Of a stretch of DNA of 64,000 bases, positions 54,573 through 64,000 are shown piece after piece. Numbering within the stretch: position 1 is the first letter of the stretch; each line of letters starts with the position of its first letter. Source of the stretch: Actinomycetota bacterium (GTDB lineage: Bacteria; Actinomycetota; Actinomycetes; Nanopelagicales; Nanopelagicaceae); NCBI GenBank assembly GCA_009699575.1, contig WLNY01000005.1, positions 23,280-87,279 of the forward strand, in the 5' to 3' direction. The notes beneath the pieces were generated by a model. It did no database searches, was not told the origin of the DNA, and worked only from the letters and a program-made list of their open reading frames with translations. The position numbers and the translations under genes were made by a program.

Positions 54573-54982
54573 CACGTAGAGCAAGTTTGCCAGGGGCAGA
54601 TGAATTGTTTAGGTCCACATCACCGGCACTCACTTCGGTGCGCACCACTGACACTGAACCTGCTCGCCCTTTGGTCGCTCCATCAATCGCCGCACCAACT
54701 ATTTCACCTTCAAAAAAGGGTGTTCGATCTATAGCTCGAAGAAGAGTTACATCCGTTGAAAAGGCGCCATCGGGTCGCGAACGTCATGATGAGAAAATAA
54801 CTGTCTACCTCTCCCCTGATGAACTCTATGACTTGGATCAGGCTCGATTGCAGTTACGTGGAGATTTAGGTTTAGGGGTTGATCGCGGTCGCATAGTTCG
54901 CGAATCTATTGCCGTAATTATTGCCGACTTAGAAGCTAAAGGCGATCAAAGCATTCTGGCACGCAGGTTACGCGGCCAGTAA
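54569..54982 (+). CDS. Small conserved ParA-partner protein, possible ribbon-helix-helix
   Basis: A 137-residue protein. The first 70 or so residues are disordered-looking (rich in Pro, Ser, Thr, Arg). The C-terminal KITVYLSPDELYDLDQARLQLRGDLGLGVDRGRIVRESIAVIIADLE looks like a strand followed by two helices, the ribbon-helix-helix pattern. Homologues follow the scpA-linked parA in other Actinobacteria. DNA binding and stimulation of the ParA ATPase are plausible, but unproven. It is coupled to parA by ATGA, and its stop abuts the convergent xerD stop. Confidence 0.8.
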   Translation: MTRRASLPGADELFRSTSPALTSVRTTDTEPARPLVAPSIAAPTISPSKKGVRSIARRRVTSVEKAPSGRERHDEKITVYLSPDELYDLDQARLQLRGDLGLGVDRGRIVRESIAVIIADLEAKGDQSILARRLRGQ

Positions 54983-55909
54983 TTAAGTCCGTGCTCGAGG
55001 GTGCGAAAGGCTATACGTTTCACGAACTTTATCGATGGTTATCAGTGTGTAGATTTGTGTTGTTGTAACAGAGGCGTGGCCAAGTAATTCCTGGACAACG
55101 CGAATGTCTGCTCCTCCATCGAGCAAGTGAGTTGCGTATGAATGCCGGAAAACGTGTGGAGAAACTTTTCCTTCTAAGCCTGTTTGTTTTGCAGCTGCAG
55201 TTACTACGTTCCATGCACTTTGACGCGTCAATCTAGTTCCTCGTGAATTAAGAAAGAGAGCGCCTGTGCCCTTCGAGTTTCGGGTGGCCAACAAGGGTCT
55301 TGTTCGAGTCAGGTAGTTTTCGATCGCCTTAACTGCAAAACTTCCAAGTGGAACCACTCTCTCTTTGCCACCTTTCCCCCGTAGCTTTAATATTGTTACT
55401 GAACCACTCTCGGTTTCCAGAGAAGTAAAATCGCCCAAATTTGAACCAATTAGCTCACTCACTCTGCCGCCACTACTGTAAAGCAATTCGAGTAAAGCCT
55501 TATCGCGTAGTGATGTGGGATTATCCAAGCGATCTGCGCTGTCAATCAATAAAAAAATTTCACTTACCGTAAGGGCTTTAGGTAGGCGTTTTGGAAGTTG
55601 GGCTACCGCGAGACCGGTTGTGACGTTTGGTACATCAAATTCGTTTGCTAGATATTTAAAAAACGATCGAAGAGAAGAAAGGTTCCTATTGACACTTCCC
55701 TGTGAAAGTCCGCTGGAACGTAATCCATCAAGAAATTCCAAAAAATGACTCTCCTCAACTTGAGAGATTTCGATTCCCTTGTCATTCATGTATCCAGAAA
55801 ATTTTGCAAGATCCCGCTTGTAGGCTTCTATGGAATTAGGTGCTAATCCACGTTCGATACGTAAGTGGTCCAGAAAACTCTGAAATATTTTATTACTCAT
55901 CGCCTTCAT
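54983..55909 (-). CDS. xerD: Tyrosine recombinase XerD
   Basis: A 308-residue recombinase for chromosome dimer resolution at dif. The catalytic set is complete: R149, K179, H252-x-x-R255, H278 and Y287. The N-terminal SAM-like core-binding domain is intact. The conserved ald-xerD-parA-scpA context marks it as housekeeping XerD, not a phage integrase. TAGAGT lies five bases before the ATG, and MSNK at codon 4 with GAAGGCG upstream is an alternative start. Confidence 0.93.
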   Translation of the reverse strand: MKAMSNKIFQSFLDHLRIERGLAPNSIEAYKRDLAKFSGYMNDKGIEISQVEESHFLEFLDGLRSSGLSQGSVNRNLSSLRSFFKYLANEFDVPNVTTGLAVAQLPKRLPKALTVSEIFLLIDSADRLDNPTSLRDKALLELLYSSGGRVSELIGSNLGDFTSLETESGSVTILKLRGKGGKERVVPLGSFAVKAIENYLTRTRPLLATRNSKGTGALFLNSRGTRLTRQSAWNVVTAAAKQTGLEGKVSPHVFRHSYATHLLDGGADIRVVQELLGHASVTTTQIYTLITIDKVRETYSLSHPRART

Positions 55910-55917
55910 AAATAACT

Positions 55918-57021
55918 CTAGAAGATCATCGGGACGTGCTTATAGCTATGCGCATCAGCAACTTCTTGATATGTAATCTTTCCGTCATTGACATTAAGAC
56001 CTTTCGCCAAATTTGAATCTTCTGTCAGCGCGCGCAACCATCCCTTATTCGCAATAGCTAAGGCATAAGGAGTTGTTGCATTAGTCAGAGAATATGTCGA
56101 TGTTGCGGGCACTGCGCCAGGCATATTTGCCACGCAATAAAAAATAGAATCATGCACTTTAAAAACAGGGTCCGCATGAGTGGTCGCGTGCGAATCTTCA
56201 AAGCAGCCACCTTGGTCGATTGCGATATCTACAAGAACCGACCCCGACTTCATCAATTTCACTTGAGCATTAGACACTAATTTTGGCGCCTTAGCTCCAT
56301 GCACCAATACGGCGCCAATAACTAGATCAGCCTGGCGTATTTCACGATCAATAGCCGCATGAGAAGCAGCCAAGGTCTTTATCCGTCCTGAATACAAGGA
56401 ATCAATGGTTGCCAAGCGAGAAAGTGATCTATCAATAACGGTTACATCTGCGCCCATTCCCAAGGCGATCACCGCTGCATTAAGGCCCGCAACTCCTGCG
56501 CCAATCACGACAACTCTTCCGGGAGCAACACCTGGAACTCCCGCGAGCAATACACCGCGACCGCCATGAGGGCGTTGCAGAGCAGTTGCACCTACCTGCG
56601 TTGCCATGCGCCCAGCAACTTCACTCATCGGGGCCAGTAACGGCAAGGAACCATTGACCTCTACTGTTTCGTAGGCAATTGCAATTGAGCCACTTGCGAT
56701 CAGTGCATCAGTGCACGATTTTGATGCAGCGAGATGGAGATAGGTAAAAAGAATCTGCCCTTTTCTCATCAGTGGATATTCAGTCTCTATTGGCTCTTTC
56801 ACTTTCAAAATCATCTCAGCTTGCTTCCACACTTCAGAAGCGCTTTGAAGCATCTGAGCTCCTTGTGACATATAATCCTCATCTGAGATTGCGGAGCCTA
56901 TGCCGGCACCAGCCTCAATGAGAACAGTGTGCCCAGCTCGAATAAACTCACTCACGCCCTCGGGAGTGATTGCGACACGTGACTCGTGGACCTTGATCTC
57001 TTTTGGTACTCCAATAATCAT
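55918..57021 (-). CDS. ald: Alanine dehydrogenase
   Basis: A 367-residue NAD enzyme interconverting alanine and pyruvate plus ammonia. IGVPKEIKVHESRVAITP starts the family; K and H of the active site lie in KVKEP and the TYLHLAAS segment; VVVIGAGVAGLNAA is the NAD-binding turn. The AAGGA site lies 5 bases before the ATG. It starts one base after pyrG and precedes xerD by 8 nt. Confidence 0.95.
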   Translation of the reverse strand: MIIGVPKEIKVHESRVAITPEGVSEFIRAGHTVLIEAGAGIGSAISDEDYMSQGAQMLQSASEVWKQAEMILKVKEPIETEYPLMRKGQILFTYLHLAASKSCTDALIASGSIAIAYETVEVNGSLPLLAPMSEVAGRMATQVGATALQRPHGGRGVLLAGVPGVAPGRVVVIGAGVAGLNAAVIALGMGADVTVIDRSLSRLATIDSLYSGRIKTLAASHAAIDREIRQADLVIGAVLVHGAKAPKLVSNAQVKLMKSGSVLVDIAIDQGGCFEDSHATTHADPVFKVHDSIFYCVANMPGAVPATSTYSLTNATTPYALAIANKGWLRALTEDSNLAKGLNVNDGKITYQEVADAHSYKHVPMIF

Positions 57022-57022
57022 A

Positions 57023-58684
<1,662 letters not shown>

Positions 58685-60406
58685 TTAAACCCTCATTGCC
58701 AAGAGTTCCGCGGCGTGTTCTCTCGCACTTGTTGAATTCTCCAGTCCTGCCAGCATTCTTGCAATCTCTTCAACTCTACTTTCCCCAAGTACCTGATTCA
58801 CACCGCTCGCCGTGATGGTCCCATCTTGACTTTTTATGACTACGTAATGAGTGTCTGCCCACGCCGCAACTTGAGCGAGGTGGGTCACTACGATAACTTG
58901 GGAATGTTTTGAGAGAACACTTAGTCGACGTCCCACTTCAATTGCTGCCTTACCCCCGATGCCAGCATCGATCTCATCAAAAATGTAAGTCCCCACAGGA
59001 TGCGTCGCGGCGAGTACAACTTCAAGTGCGAGCATCACGCGGGAAAGTTCTCCACCCGATGCGCCCTTTGCTAATGAAACCAATGGGCCATCTGTGTGAG
59101 ATTGCAAAAGCATTGAAACTTCGTCGCACCCCCATTGTGTGAAATCACTTTCCTTCAATTGACCCTCATAATTAATAGACTCAACGCGAGCGAAAAAATT
59201 GGTGTGAGGCATCGATAATTGGTGAATCTCATTTGAGACTTTCTCGCCTAAAACTTTCGCTGCATCTACTCTGCCCTGAGTTAATTGCTTTGCTAATTCC
59301 ACAAGGCGAGTACGCAATAACTTTAACTCTTCCTCAAGTTCACTAATCTTGGTCTCTCCCCCTTCAAGGTCTTCTAAATCAGTGTGAGCACTTCGCGAAC
59401 GTTTGATAAGGCTTTCCAGCGCTTCATCTAATATGAGATTTTTTTCCCACACTTTGATAAAAGACAGTAGTTCAGCCTTGCGTTCTTGAATGAATTCCAG
59501 ACGCGCAGGATCGGCTTCCAAGGACTGCAAATAGGAGGAGAGGTTTGGTGACACATCGGCAAGAATGAAAAAGGCCTCAGAAATTTGATCCGAGAAGCTT
59601 TCAAGAAGAGCGTCTTTCCCCTTTACCGCATCCAAATATTTTCTCGCCTGTCCCAAGAAATTGATAACACCTTCGTCTTCGTGTTCAAGAACGTTAGATG
59701 CTCCCATCGCCGCGATACGCAACTCCTCCACACTTGAAAGTCGTGCTATTTGCTGTTCAATCTCACTGATTTCTCCAGGCATTGGCTTGATTTTAGAAAA
59801 ACTTTTTACAAAATCTTTCAAGAGCGCAATCTCTTCGTCTCGTTTTGAAGCGCTCTCGCGCATCACACGTATACGATCTTTCAAGTCGTGATACTTTCTC
59901 AACTCGTTCTGATAGATTTGCAATACCTTCTCCAAGTTTGAGCCCGCGAAACGATCAAGCAACTCTCTCTGCTTTGCACTTTTTGCGATACTTGAGTTCG
60001 CAGATTGTCCATGGATTTCAACGAGTTCGGCGCTAAGAGCCAAAAGAGTGCTCGCAGGAACTGCTACACCTCCGGCTAAAGCCTTACTTTTACCATCACT
60101 ATTAACCGTTCGTGCAAGAACAAGCGATCCGTCTTCAGTTTCTACTCCGAAAGAATCGAGAACACTTTTCATCTCGTTTGGAATTCGAAAAATAGCACTC
60201 GCGGCTAGACGTTCTTCACCTGACCGGACAATCGAACTATCACTTTTGCCACCAAGTACGAGATTTAAAGCAGTCAAGACCATCGTCTTTCCCGCGCCTG
60301 TTTCTCCAGTGAGGACGGTGAGACCGGGCGAAATTTCAATGCTGGACTCGGTAATTACACCAATATTCTTAATTCGGATCTCTTCTAGATAAGTGCGATC
60401 ACTCAC
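58685..60406 (-). CDS. recN: DNA repair ATPase RecN
   Basis: A 573-residue SMC-like protein for double-strand-break repair. Walker A is GETGAGKT near the N-terminus; a long coiled coil follows (about 150-370); the C-terminal half has ASGGELSRVMLALE (ABC signature) and TYIFDEIDAGIGG (Walker B). GTG 60406 is chosen: it overlaps nadK by 8 nt with AAGGA about 8 bases upstream, while the track start lies deeper in nadK. Confidence 0.93.
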   Translation of the reverse strand: MSDRTYLEEIRIKNIGVITESSIEISPGLTVLTGETGAGKTMVLTALNLVLGGKSDSSIVRSGEERLAASAIFRIPNEMKSVLDSFGVETEDGSLVLARTVNSDGKSKALAGGVAVPASTLLALSAELVEIHGQSANSSIAKSAKQRELLDRFAGSNLEKVLQIYQNELRKYHDLKDRIRVMRESASKRDEEIALLKDFVKSFSKIKPMPGEISEIEQQIARLSSVEELRIAAMGASNVLEHEDEGVINFLGQARKYLDAVKGKDALLESFSDQISEAFFILADVSPNLSSYLQSLEADPARLEFIQERKAELLSFIKVWEKNLILDEALESLIKRSRSAHTDLEDLEGGETKISELEEELKLLRTRLVELAKQLTQGRVDAAKVLGEKVSNEIHQLSMPHTNFFARVESINYEGQLKESDFTQWGCDEVSMLLQSHTDGPLVSLAKGASGGELSRVMLALEVVLAATHPVGTYIFDEIDAGIGGKAAIEVGRRLSVLSKHSQVIVVTHLAQVAAWADTHYVVIKSQDGTITASGVNQVLGESRVEEIARMLAGLENSTSAREHAAELLAMRV

Positions 60407-61259
60407 TTCGCCATCCTTCAATTGGTAACTTGAATTTCGCAACTAATCGATCGGTGAACAAGGTCGCTTTAATATGAGCTAACTTAATTGTTTGGGCATC
60501 TTTTGTTATGACAACGCGATCATTCTCATGAAGCTCAAATCTTCGTAAAGCATCCGCTGAGAGTTGGGACCTGTGAGATTGGATTTCGATCACTATTTCA
60601 GAAGAAGGTGAAATTACCATTGGGCGAGAGAAAAGTGCATGGGCTGAAATCGGTAACAGAACGAGGGCTTCAACCTCTGGCCACACAACAGGACCACCAG
60701 CTGAAAAGGCATAAGCAGTCGAACCGGTTGGCGTTGCGCAAATAATGCCATCGCACCCCCAACGAGATAGCGGCCTTTCATCAATCTGCAGAAAAAGTTC
60801 TATCATCGCTGTTTCACTTCGTTCTACAGTCACTTCGTTAAGCGCCCAACCGGTCGAAATATTTTCTCCATCGCGAAGAATGCGATATGAAAGAACCATT
60901 CTTTCATCAATCACATAACTCTTATCTACGACACATTGAGCTACTTCCACAATTGAAAATTTATCTACTTCTGCCATAAAACCTACGCGTCCCAAATTCA
61001 CGCCAAGTAATGGGATATTTCGAATCCGTGCGACTTCGGCACCGCGTAAAATAGTCCCATCGCCACCGAGTACAACAACTACTTCAACTTCTTCGAGTGA
61101 TTCAATTGATCTGTTAGTAACGCCTTCAATTTCAAGATCCGAGATAGTGTAAAGAGCGAAATTATTTTTCATTAAAAATTTGGATAATTCGTGAGCAGCG
61201 CTCACCGCTTCATCGCGGGATGGATTGACAACTAAAAGTGCGCAACGATTGTTCATCAT
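60399..61259 (-). CDS. nadK: NAD kinase
   Basis: A 286-residue kinase making NADP. GGDGT is at 65-69, WALNEVTVER supplies the NE motif, and the glycine-rich CDGIICATPTGSTAYAFSAGGP is diagnostic. Its ATG overlaps the tlyA stop (ATGA). The tlyA-nadK-recN order is conserved in Actinobacteria and beyond. Confidence 0.95.
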   Translation of the reverse strand: MMNNRCALLVVNPSRDEAVSAAHELSKFLMKNNFALYTISDLEIEGVTNRSIESLEEVEVVVVLGGDGTILRGAEVARIRNIPLLGVNLGRVGFMAEVDKFSIVEVAQCVVDKSYVIDERMVLSYRILRDGENISTGWALNEVTVERSETAMIELFLQIDERPLSRWGCDGIICATPTGSTAYAFSAGGPVVWPEVEALVLLPISAHALFSRPMVISPSSEIVIEIQSHRSQLSADALRRFELHENDRVVITKDAQTIKLAHIKATLFTDRLVAKFKLPIEGWRSE

Positions 61260-62044
61260 TGGGGACCTTGCGCAATGGCTCGCTCTAAATCAATTTCATC
61301 AATAAGTGGAGCGCCTCTGCGAAGCCAAAGGAAATACTCAACATTTCCTGCTGGACCAGGTAGCGGACTTGCGACAATGCCGCGAGTTCCTAGCCCCACT
61401 TCAAATGCAGATCGCGCAACATCCATCACCGCTGATTTTCTTAAGAGAGGATCTCGAACAACTCCACCGGCCCCTAATCTCTCTCTTCCTACTTCAAATT
61501 GAGGTTTCACCATCACAGCGTAATCCGCCTCAAGAGTAGAAATCGAAGCTAATGCGGGCAAAACGATGGATAAAGATATAAATGAAAGATCAGCGACTAT
61601 AAGCTCGATTGGCTCTCCTACTAATTCAGGACTGAGATGGCGAATATTCGTTCGGTCCAGAATTCGCACACGAGCATCTTGTCTGAGCTCCCAGGCAAGT
61701 TGTCCATAGCCAACATCAACAGCAACTACTTCAGAAGCACCTCGGCGCAAGAGCACGTCAGTAAACCCGCCAGTGGAAGCGCCAGCATCAAGACACCGCT
61801 TGCCCGTGACCGTTATTTCAGCAAAAGCATCTAAGGCACCTGCAAGTTTATGCCCACCTCTAGAAACAAAATCATCGCGTTTGCCCTGTAACGTGATTGA
61901 GGTTTGTGCGTCCACCTGAGTCGCTGCTTTGGTAGCTGGGATTCCATTGACTAATACATTTCGTGATTCGATTAAATCGCATGCCTGCTCTCGCGAACGA
62001 GCCATCTCGCGCCGAACAAGTTCTGCATCCAATCTAATTTTCAC
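61256..62044 (-). CDS. tlyA: 16S/23S rRNA (cytidine-2'-O)-methyltransferase TlyA
   Basis: A 262-residue protein: S4 RNA-binding domain (about 1-60, RLDAELVRREMARSREQACDLIESRNVLVNG) and an FtsJ-like SAM domain with CLDAGASTGGFTDVLLRRGA. In mycobacteria TlyA makes 2'-O-methyl marks needed for capreomycin binding. GTG start with GAAGG upstream. It lies 22 nt after the 51-aa ORF in the same direction. Confidence 0.93.
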   Translation of the reverse strand: MKIRLDAELVRREMARSREQACDLIESRNVLVNGIPATKAATQVDAQTSITLQGKRDDFVSRGGHKLAGALDAFAEITVTGKRCLDAGASTGGFTDVLLRRGASEVVAVDVGYGQLAWELRQDARVRILDRTNIRHLSPELVGEPIELIVADLSFISLSIVLPALASISTLEADYAVMVKPQFEVGRERLGAGGVVRDPLLRKSAVMDVARSAFEVGLGTRGIVASPLPGPAGNVEYFLWLRRGAPLIDEIDLERAIAQGPQ

Positions 62045-62066
62045 GAAAAACCTTCACTTCTCTCTA

Positions 62067-62222
62067 CTATAAGCCGTCAATGGAAGAGAGGGCTTGCTGC
62101 AATTGCTGGTGCAGCGCTTCGTAACGTGGCGCATGCTCTGACACATCTAGAGCATCTATCTCGTTGAGTTCAGCTTTGACTTGATTGACCAGTTCGCTCT
62201 CAACGGTATTCTCTTCATTCAT
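62067..62222 (-). CDS. Small conserved-type ORF, 51 residues, before tlyA
   Basis: It is too short for the ORF track. The frame MNEENTVESELVNQVKAELN... ends in a helical stretch (RYEALHQQLQQALSSIDG). It starts inside the stop of the BMFP-like gene (ATGA), the same coupling as other real pairs here, and its stop is 22 nt before tlyA. Small acidic proteins occur at this spot beside tlyA in other Actinobacteria as I recall, but no function is known. Composition is acidic with no membrane segment. Confidence 0.65.
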   Translation of the reverse strand: MNEENTVESELVNQVKAELNEIDALDVSEHAPRYEALHQQLQQALSSIDGL

Positions 62223-62551
62223 TTTTTTCCCACACCTTTCGCCGGAGTTATCTTCGATGTCGTCTTCTTAGCGCTTGCTTTAACAGATGAACTCTTCTTA
62301 GCGCTTGCTTTTGGCTGAGGTTGTACAGACTTATTTAATTGGGCAACTTCATTTTGAAGTTTTTCAAATTCTTCTCGACGTATGAACCCCATTCGAGATA
62401 CCGCTAGCTGGACTTCCTCTTCCACCTTAGTTTTGATCACTTCGCCACTTTCGCGAGCCCAGGAACTCATAGAGGCAATTACTTCTGAACTCTCCCCTTC
62501 AGATACTTTGCCAAGAAGGGCGCGCATTGTTGCAAGCAGATCATTACTCAT
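62219..62551 (-). CDS. BMFP/UbiK-like coiled-coil protein with Lys-Ala tail
   Basis: A 110-residue protein. An N-terminal helical half (SNDLLATMRALLGKVSEGESSEVIASM) is followed by GFIRREEFEKLQNEVAQLNKS, which resembles the coiled-coil segment of the BMFP/UbiK family. The last 40 residues are lysine-, alanine- and serine-rich (KKSSSVKASAKKTTSK) and may bind nucleic acid. Since actinobacteria use menaquinone, a ubiquinone role is unlikely. ATG 62551 is chosen by the local AAGGATCGGAAG site; the upstream track extension overlaps the next gene. Confidence 0.7.
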   Translation of the reverse strand: MSNDLLATMRALLGKVSEGESSEVIASMSSWARESGEVIKTKVEEEVQLAVSRMGFIRREEFEKLQNEVAQLNKSVQPQPKASAKKSSSVKASAKKTTSKITPAKGVGKK

Positions 62552-62634
62552 TGCTTCCGATCCTTTCGCGCCAGGCGCGCAATTTAACGTGGACAATAAG
62601 GGCATCTGATGCGTGCATCTAATGCTCAGCCTAC

Positions 62635-62994
62635 CTATAAACGGGTTATTTCGAAGGCTTCTATTTGCCAGCGACTGGCAACACCATGGGCTCCCTGCCA
62701 AAATCGACGATGAACAGGGCCGTCAATCTGTACCCAATCGCTATCCTTTAGGCTCAGCGCTCTCTTGCGCAGCCTATAACTCCATGCAGCGATATCGAGA
62801 GTATCGACCCCAGAGCGACTGTCCGCACGTTCACCTTCGCGAGCGATAACCAGCCTTAACTCTACAATTCTATCGCCACTCGGAAGTACTTTCTCAGACG
62901 GTTGACCTGAGATTCGTCCCCTGAGGCACGCTTCGTTAAATGAATAATCTTCTTGCTCGACAGATATTTGAGTAATTACATTTTTCTTTGCCAT
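62635..62994 (-). CDS. OB-fold single-stranded-DNA-binding-like protein
   Basis: A 119-residue protein resembling SSB: NEACLRGRISGQPSEKVLPSGDRIVELRLVIARE matches the first OB strands, DTLDIAAWSYRLRKRALSLKDSDWVQIDGPVHRRFW the middle, and SRWQIEAFEITRL the last strand. The acidic SSB C-terminal tail (DDDIPF) is missing, so it is probably a secondary SSB rather than the replicative one. MAKK start has GGAGG 7 bases upstream. A TTATCCACA box lies 75 bases before the start. Confidence 0.78.
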   Translation of the reverse strand: MAKKNVITQISVEQEDYSFNEACLRGRISGQPSEKVLPSGDRIVELRLVIAREGERADSRSGVDTLDIAAWSYRLRKRALSLKDSDWVQIDGPVHRRFWQGAHGVASRWQIEAFEITRL

Positions 62995-63069
62995 AAACAT
63001 TCCTCCCATAGTGATTGCGGGAGATAATTCTTGACACCTACGACATATTAATTACTACAGCAACTTTCA

Positions 63070-63078
63070 TGTGGATAA
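63070..63078 (-). promoter_or_regulatory. Single consensus DnaA-box word upstream of the SSB-like gene
   Basis: TTATCCACA on the minus strand in the 88-base gap before the SSB-like gene. A single 9-mer is expected about once per two windows this size by chance, so this is suggestive at most. Confidence 0.25.
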
Positions 63079-63082
63079 GAAC

Positions 63083-64000
63083 CTACACAGACGAACGATC
63101 CAGCGCATCTGTCACTTCGTCCACATCTACCTGTGCGCATTTCGAAAACCATTCGCGCGCTTCAATAACTCTTCCCGCGGCGTGCAAAGCATCCGCATAT
63201 GCATATCTCAAACGAGGCGCCCATTCATCAGTTTCATTTTTGAGTTCCTTGCAAGTTAACGTGATAACAGCGGCATCTAACTCCCCCAAGTCACGCCGAG
63301 CACCGGCAGCGACTATTCGCATCTCAACTTCTTGTGCTTTATCCAGGCGAGAAACTTCAGGTGACCCGGCCAGCGCCAATGCCTTAAGAGGTTTGCCTAA
63401 CCCTCTCTCACAATCAGCCATCACGGGCCACGATGAAACGTCACCTGAGATTCTGTTTGCTGCGCGCAATTCTTTTAGTGCGATTTCGTAATGACCTGCT
63501 CGGTAAGCAGCGTACCCAGCGCTCTCGCGTACTACAGCAAGGCGACCGGCATGATGGGCTGCAGCTAAAGCGTGCTTATAGGAAAGTTCTGGATCCTCAT
63601 CCATGTGCATGTTTACACAGACCAGGTGTCGAGCGACCACTTTGGCATTTTCAGCGGAAAGACTCAACAGTTCAGCGCGAACAGTTTTTTCTAATTCTTC
63701 CCCTGTAACTTCCTCAGGAATGTCTGGTTCAAAAATACGTGGACGCAGTCGAGACATATCTCGCTCGATTGGCGCTGGGCGTGCACCACGAATATCTTGC
63801 CGAGGTGCTCCAGCTCTTGAAGCGCTGCCCGCTCTAGGCGCATTCGTACGATCTGATGAACTACTACGTGGACGCTGTGCAGATGAATCAGAAGAGGTGG
63901 TATTTCCACGCACTGGCCTAGCACTTCCAGAACGTGATGACGAAGGGCGTGATGACGAAGGGCGTGATGACGAAGGGCGTGATGACGAAGGGCGTGATGA
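63083..64000 (-). CDS. TPR-like protein with low-complexity RPSSS N-terminus, 5' end outside window
   Basis: The frame stays open to the window edge, so the gene starts beyond 64000. The last 225 or so residues form helical repeats (ELSYKHALAAAHHAGRLAVVRESAGYAAYRAGHYEIALKELRAA and later DALHAAGRVIEAREWFSKCA), typical of the TPR protein that sits upstream of tlyA in Actinobacteria (Rv1691 position). Before it comes a disordered, basic, serine-rich region, and at the edge four RPSSS repeats encoded by a 15-nt tandem repeat. The HAD gene usually between it and tlyA is missing. The ORF-track GTG at 63913 is probably internal. Function unknown. Confidence 0.8.
   Translation of the reverse strand, partial: SSRPSSSRPSSSRPSSSRPSSSRSGSARPVRGNTTSSDSSAQRPRSSSSDRTNAPRAGSASRAGAPRQDIRGARPAPIERDMSRLRPRIFEPDIPEEVTGEELEKTVRAELLSLSAENAKVVARHLVCVNMHMDEDPELSYKHALAAAHHAGRLAVVRESAGYAAYRAGHYEIALKELRAANRISGDVSSWPVMADCERGLGKPLKALALAGSPEVSRLDKAQEVEMRIVAAGARRDLGELDAAVITLTCKELKNETDEWAPRLRYAYADALHAAGRVIEAREWFSKCAQVDVDEVTDALDRSSV
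63933..64000 (+). repeat. 15-nt tandem repeat, at least 4.5 copies, in coding sequence
   Basis: CGTGATGACGAAGGG is repeated identically four times (63933-63992) plus 8 bases, continuing off the edge. In the minus-strand frame it encodes RPSSS per unit. Because the unit is a multiple of three, copy-number change would alter protein length but not frame. Confidence 0.95.

Noticed and set aside
54983-55909. XerD as a phage or island integrase
   Set aside because: Conserved housekeeping neighbours (ald, parA, scpA), normal XerD length and no att repeats or phage genes nearby.
63933-64000. Possible CRISPR or replication iterons
   Set aside because: Repeats are 15 nt, contiguous with no spacers, and fit in frame inside a coding sequence.

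Overview
This window looks like chromosome from a streamlined, low-GC actinobacterium. The best match by overall character is a freshwater acI-type organism (Nanopelagicales, e.g. Planktophila/Nanopelagicus relatives); this is inference from gene order and composition, with no phylogeny run. The actinobacterial assignment is firm. Markers are mshC (mycothiol), mihF, helicase-dead PriA, pafBC next to tatAC-helY, the gcvP/MerR/DUF151/FtsR/garA/gcvH block, SerB with ACT domains, and the tlyA-nadK-recN-pyrG-xerD-parA-scpAB-rluB-cmk-der order shared with mycobacteria and streptomycetes. By eye the DNA is clearly AT-richer than usual for the phylum. Genes are packed tightly: many overlap by 4-17 nt, and only one gene-free stretch exceeds 250 nt.

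Layout. 1-7.4 kb (+): pyrimidine genes pyrK(partial)-pyrD-pyrF, then a mihF-gmk fusion, rpoZ, coaBC, metK, priA. 7.4-13 kb (+): def-fmt-rsmB-rpe, an FMN riboswitch driving a PnuX-type riboflavin transporter, then hisE-hisG. 12.9-23.9 kb (mixed): serB, a lone ABC ATPase, ung, a purine permease, YczE-type and DUF554 membrane proteins, uppP, alcohol dehydrogenase, tdk, a large surface acyltransferase, apt and tRNA-Leu(GAG). 23.9-31.8 kb: an M20 peptidase, an aldo/keto reductase, the phosphatase/DUF3090/SCO1664-like/mshC group, a PAC2 protein, a HAD phosphatase and a RecB-type nuclease. 31.9-41.2 kb (+): trmI-pafB-pafC-tatA-tatC-dgk-helY-exonuclease-lnt. 41.3-53.6 kb (-): gcvP, resR-like MerR, DUF151, ftsR, garA, gcvH, pgsA, cmk-der fusion, tyrA, aroH, rluB, scpB, scpA. 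53.7-55 kb (+): orphan parA and its partner. 55-64 kb (-): xerD, ald, pyrG, recN, nadK, tlyA, a 51-aa ORF, a BMFP-like protein, an OB-fold SSB-like protein, and a TPR protein running off the end.

The main themes are nucleotide synthesis and salvage, cofactor and amino-acid synthesis, translation housekeeping, chromosome segregation and DNA repair. I see no transposon, prophage, CRISPR array, rRNA or defence island. The most informative signals are losses and wiring. The riboflavin biosynthesis genes that usually sit between rpe and hisE are absent, leaving only the FMN riboswitch and the transporter. The proteasome/Pup cluster that usually sits between trmI and pafB is absent. Twelve genes have a TAnnnT hexamer exactly six bases before the start codon, pointing to widespread leaderless transcripts. 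I did not find a convincing new multi-gene system. The nearest candidates are the conserved phosphatase/zinc-ribbon/kinase-like trio before mshC and the ParA plus small-partner pair.
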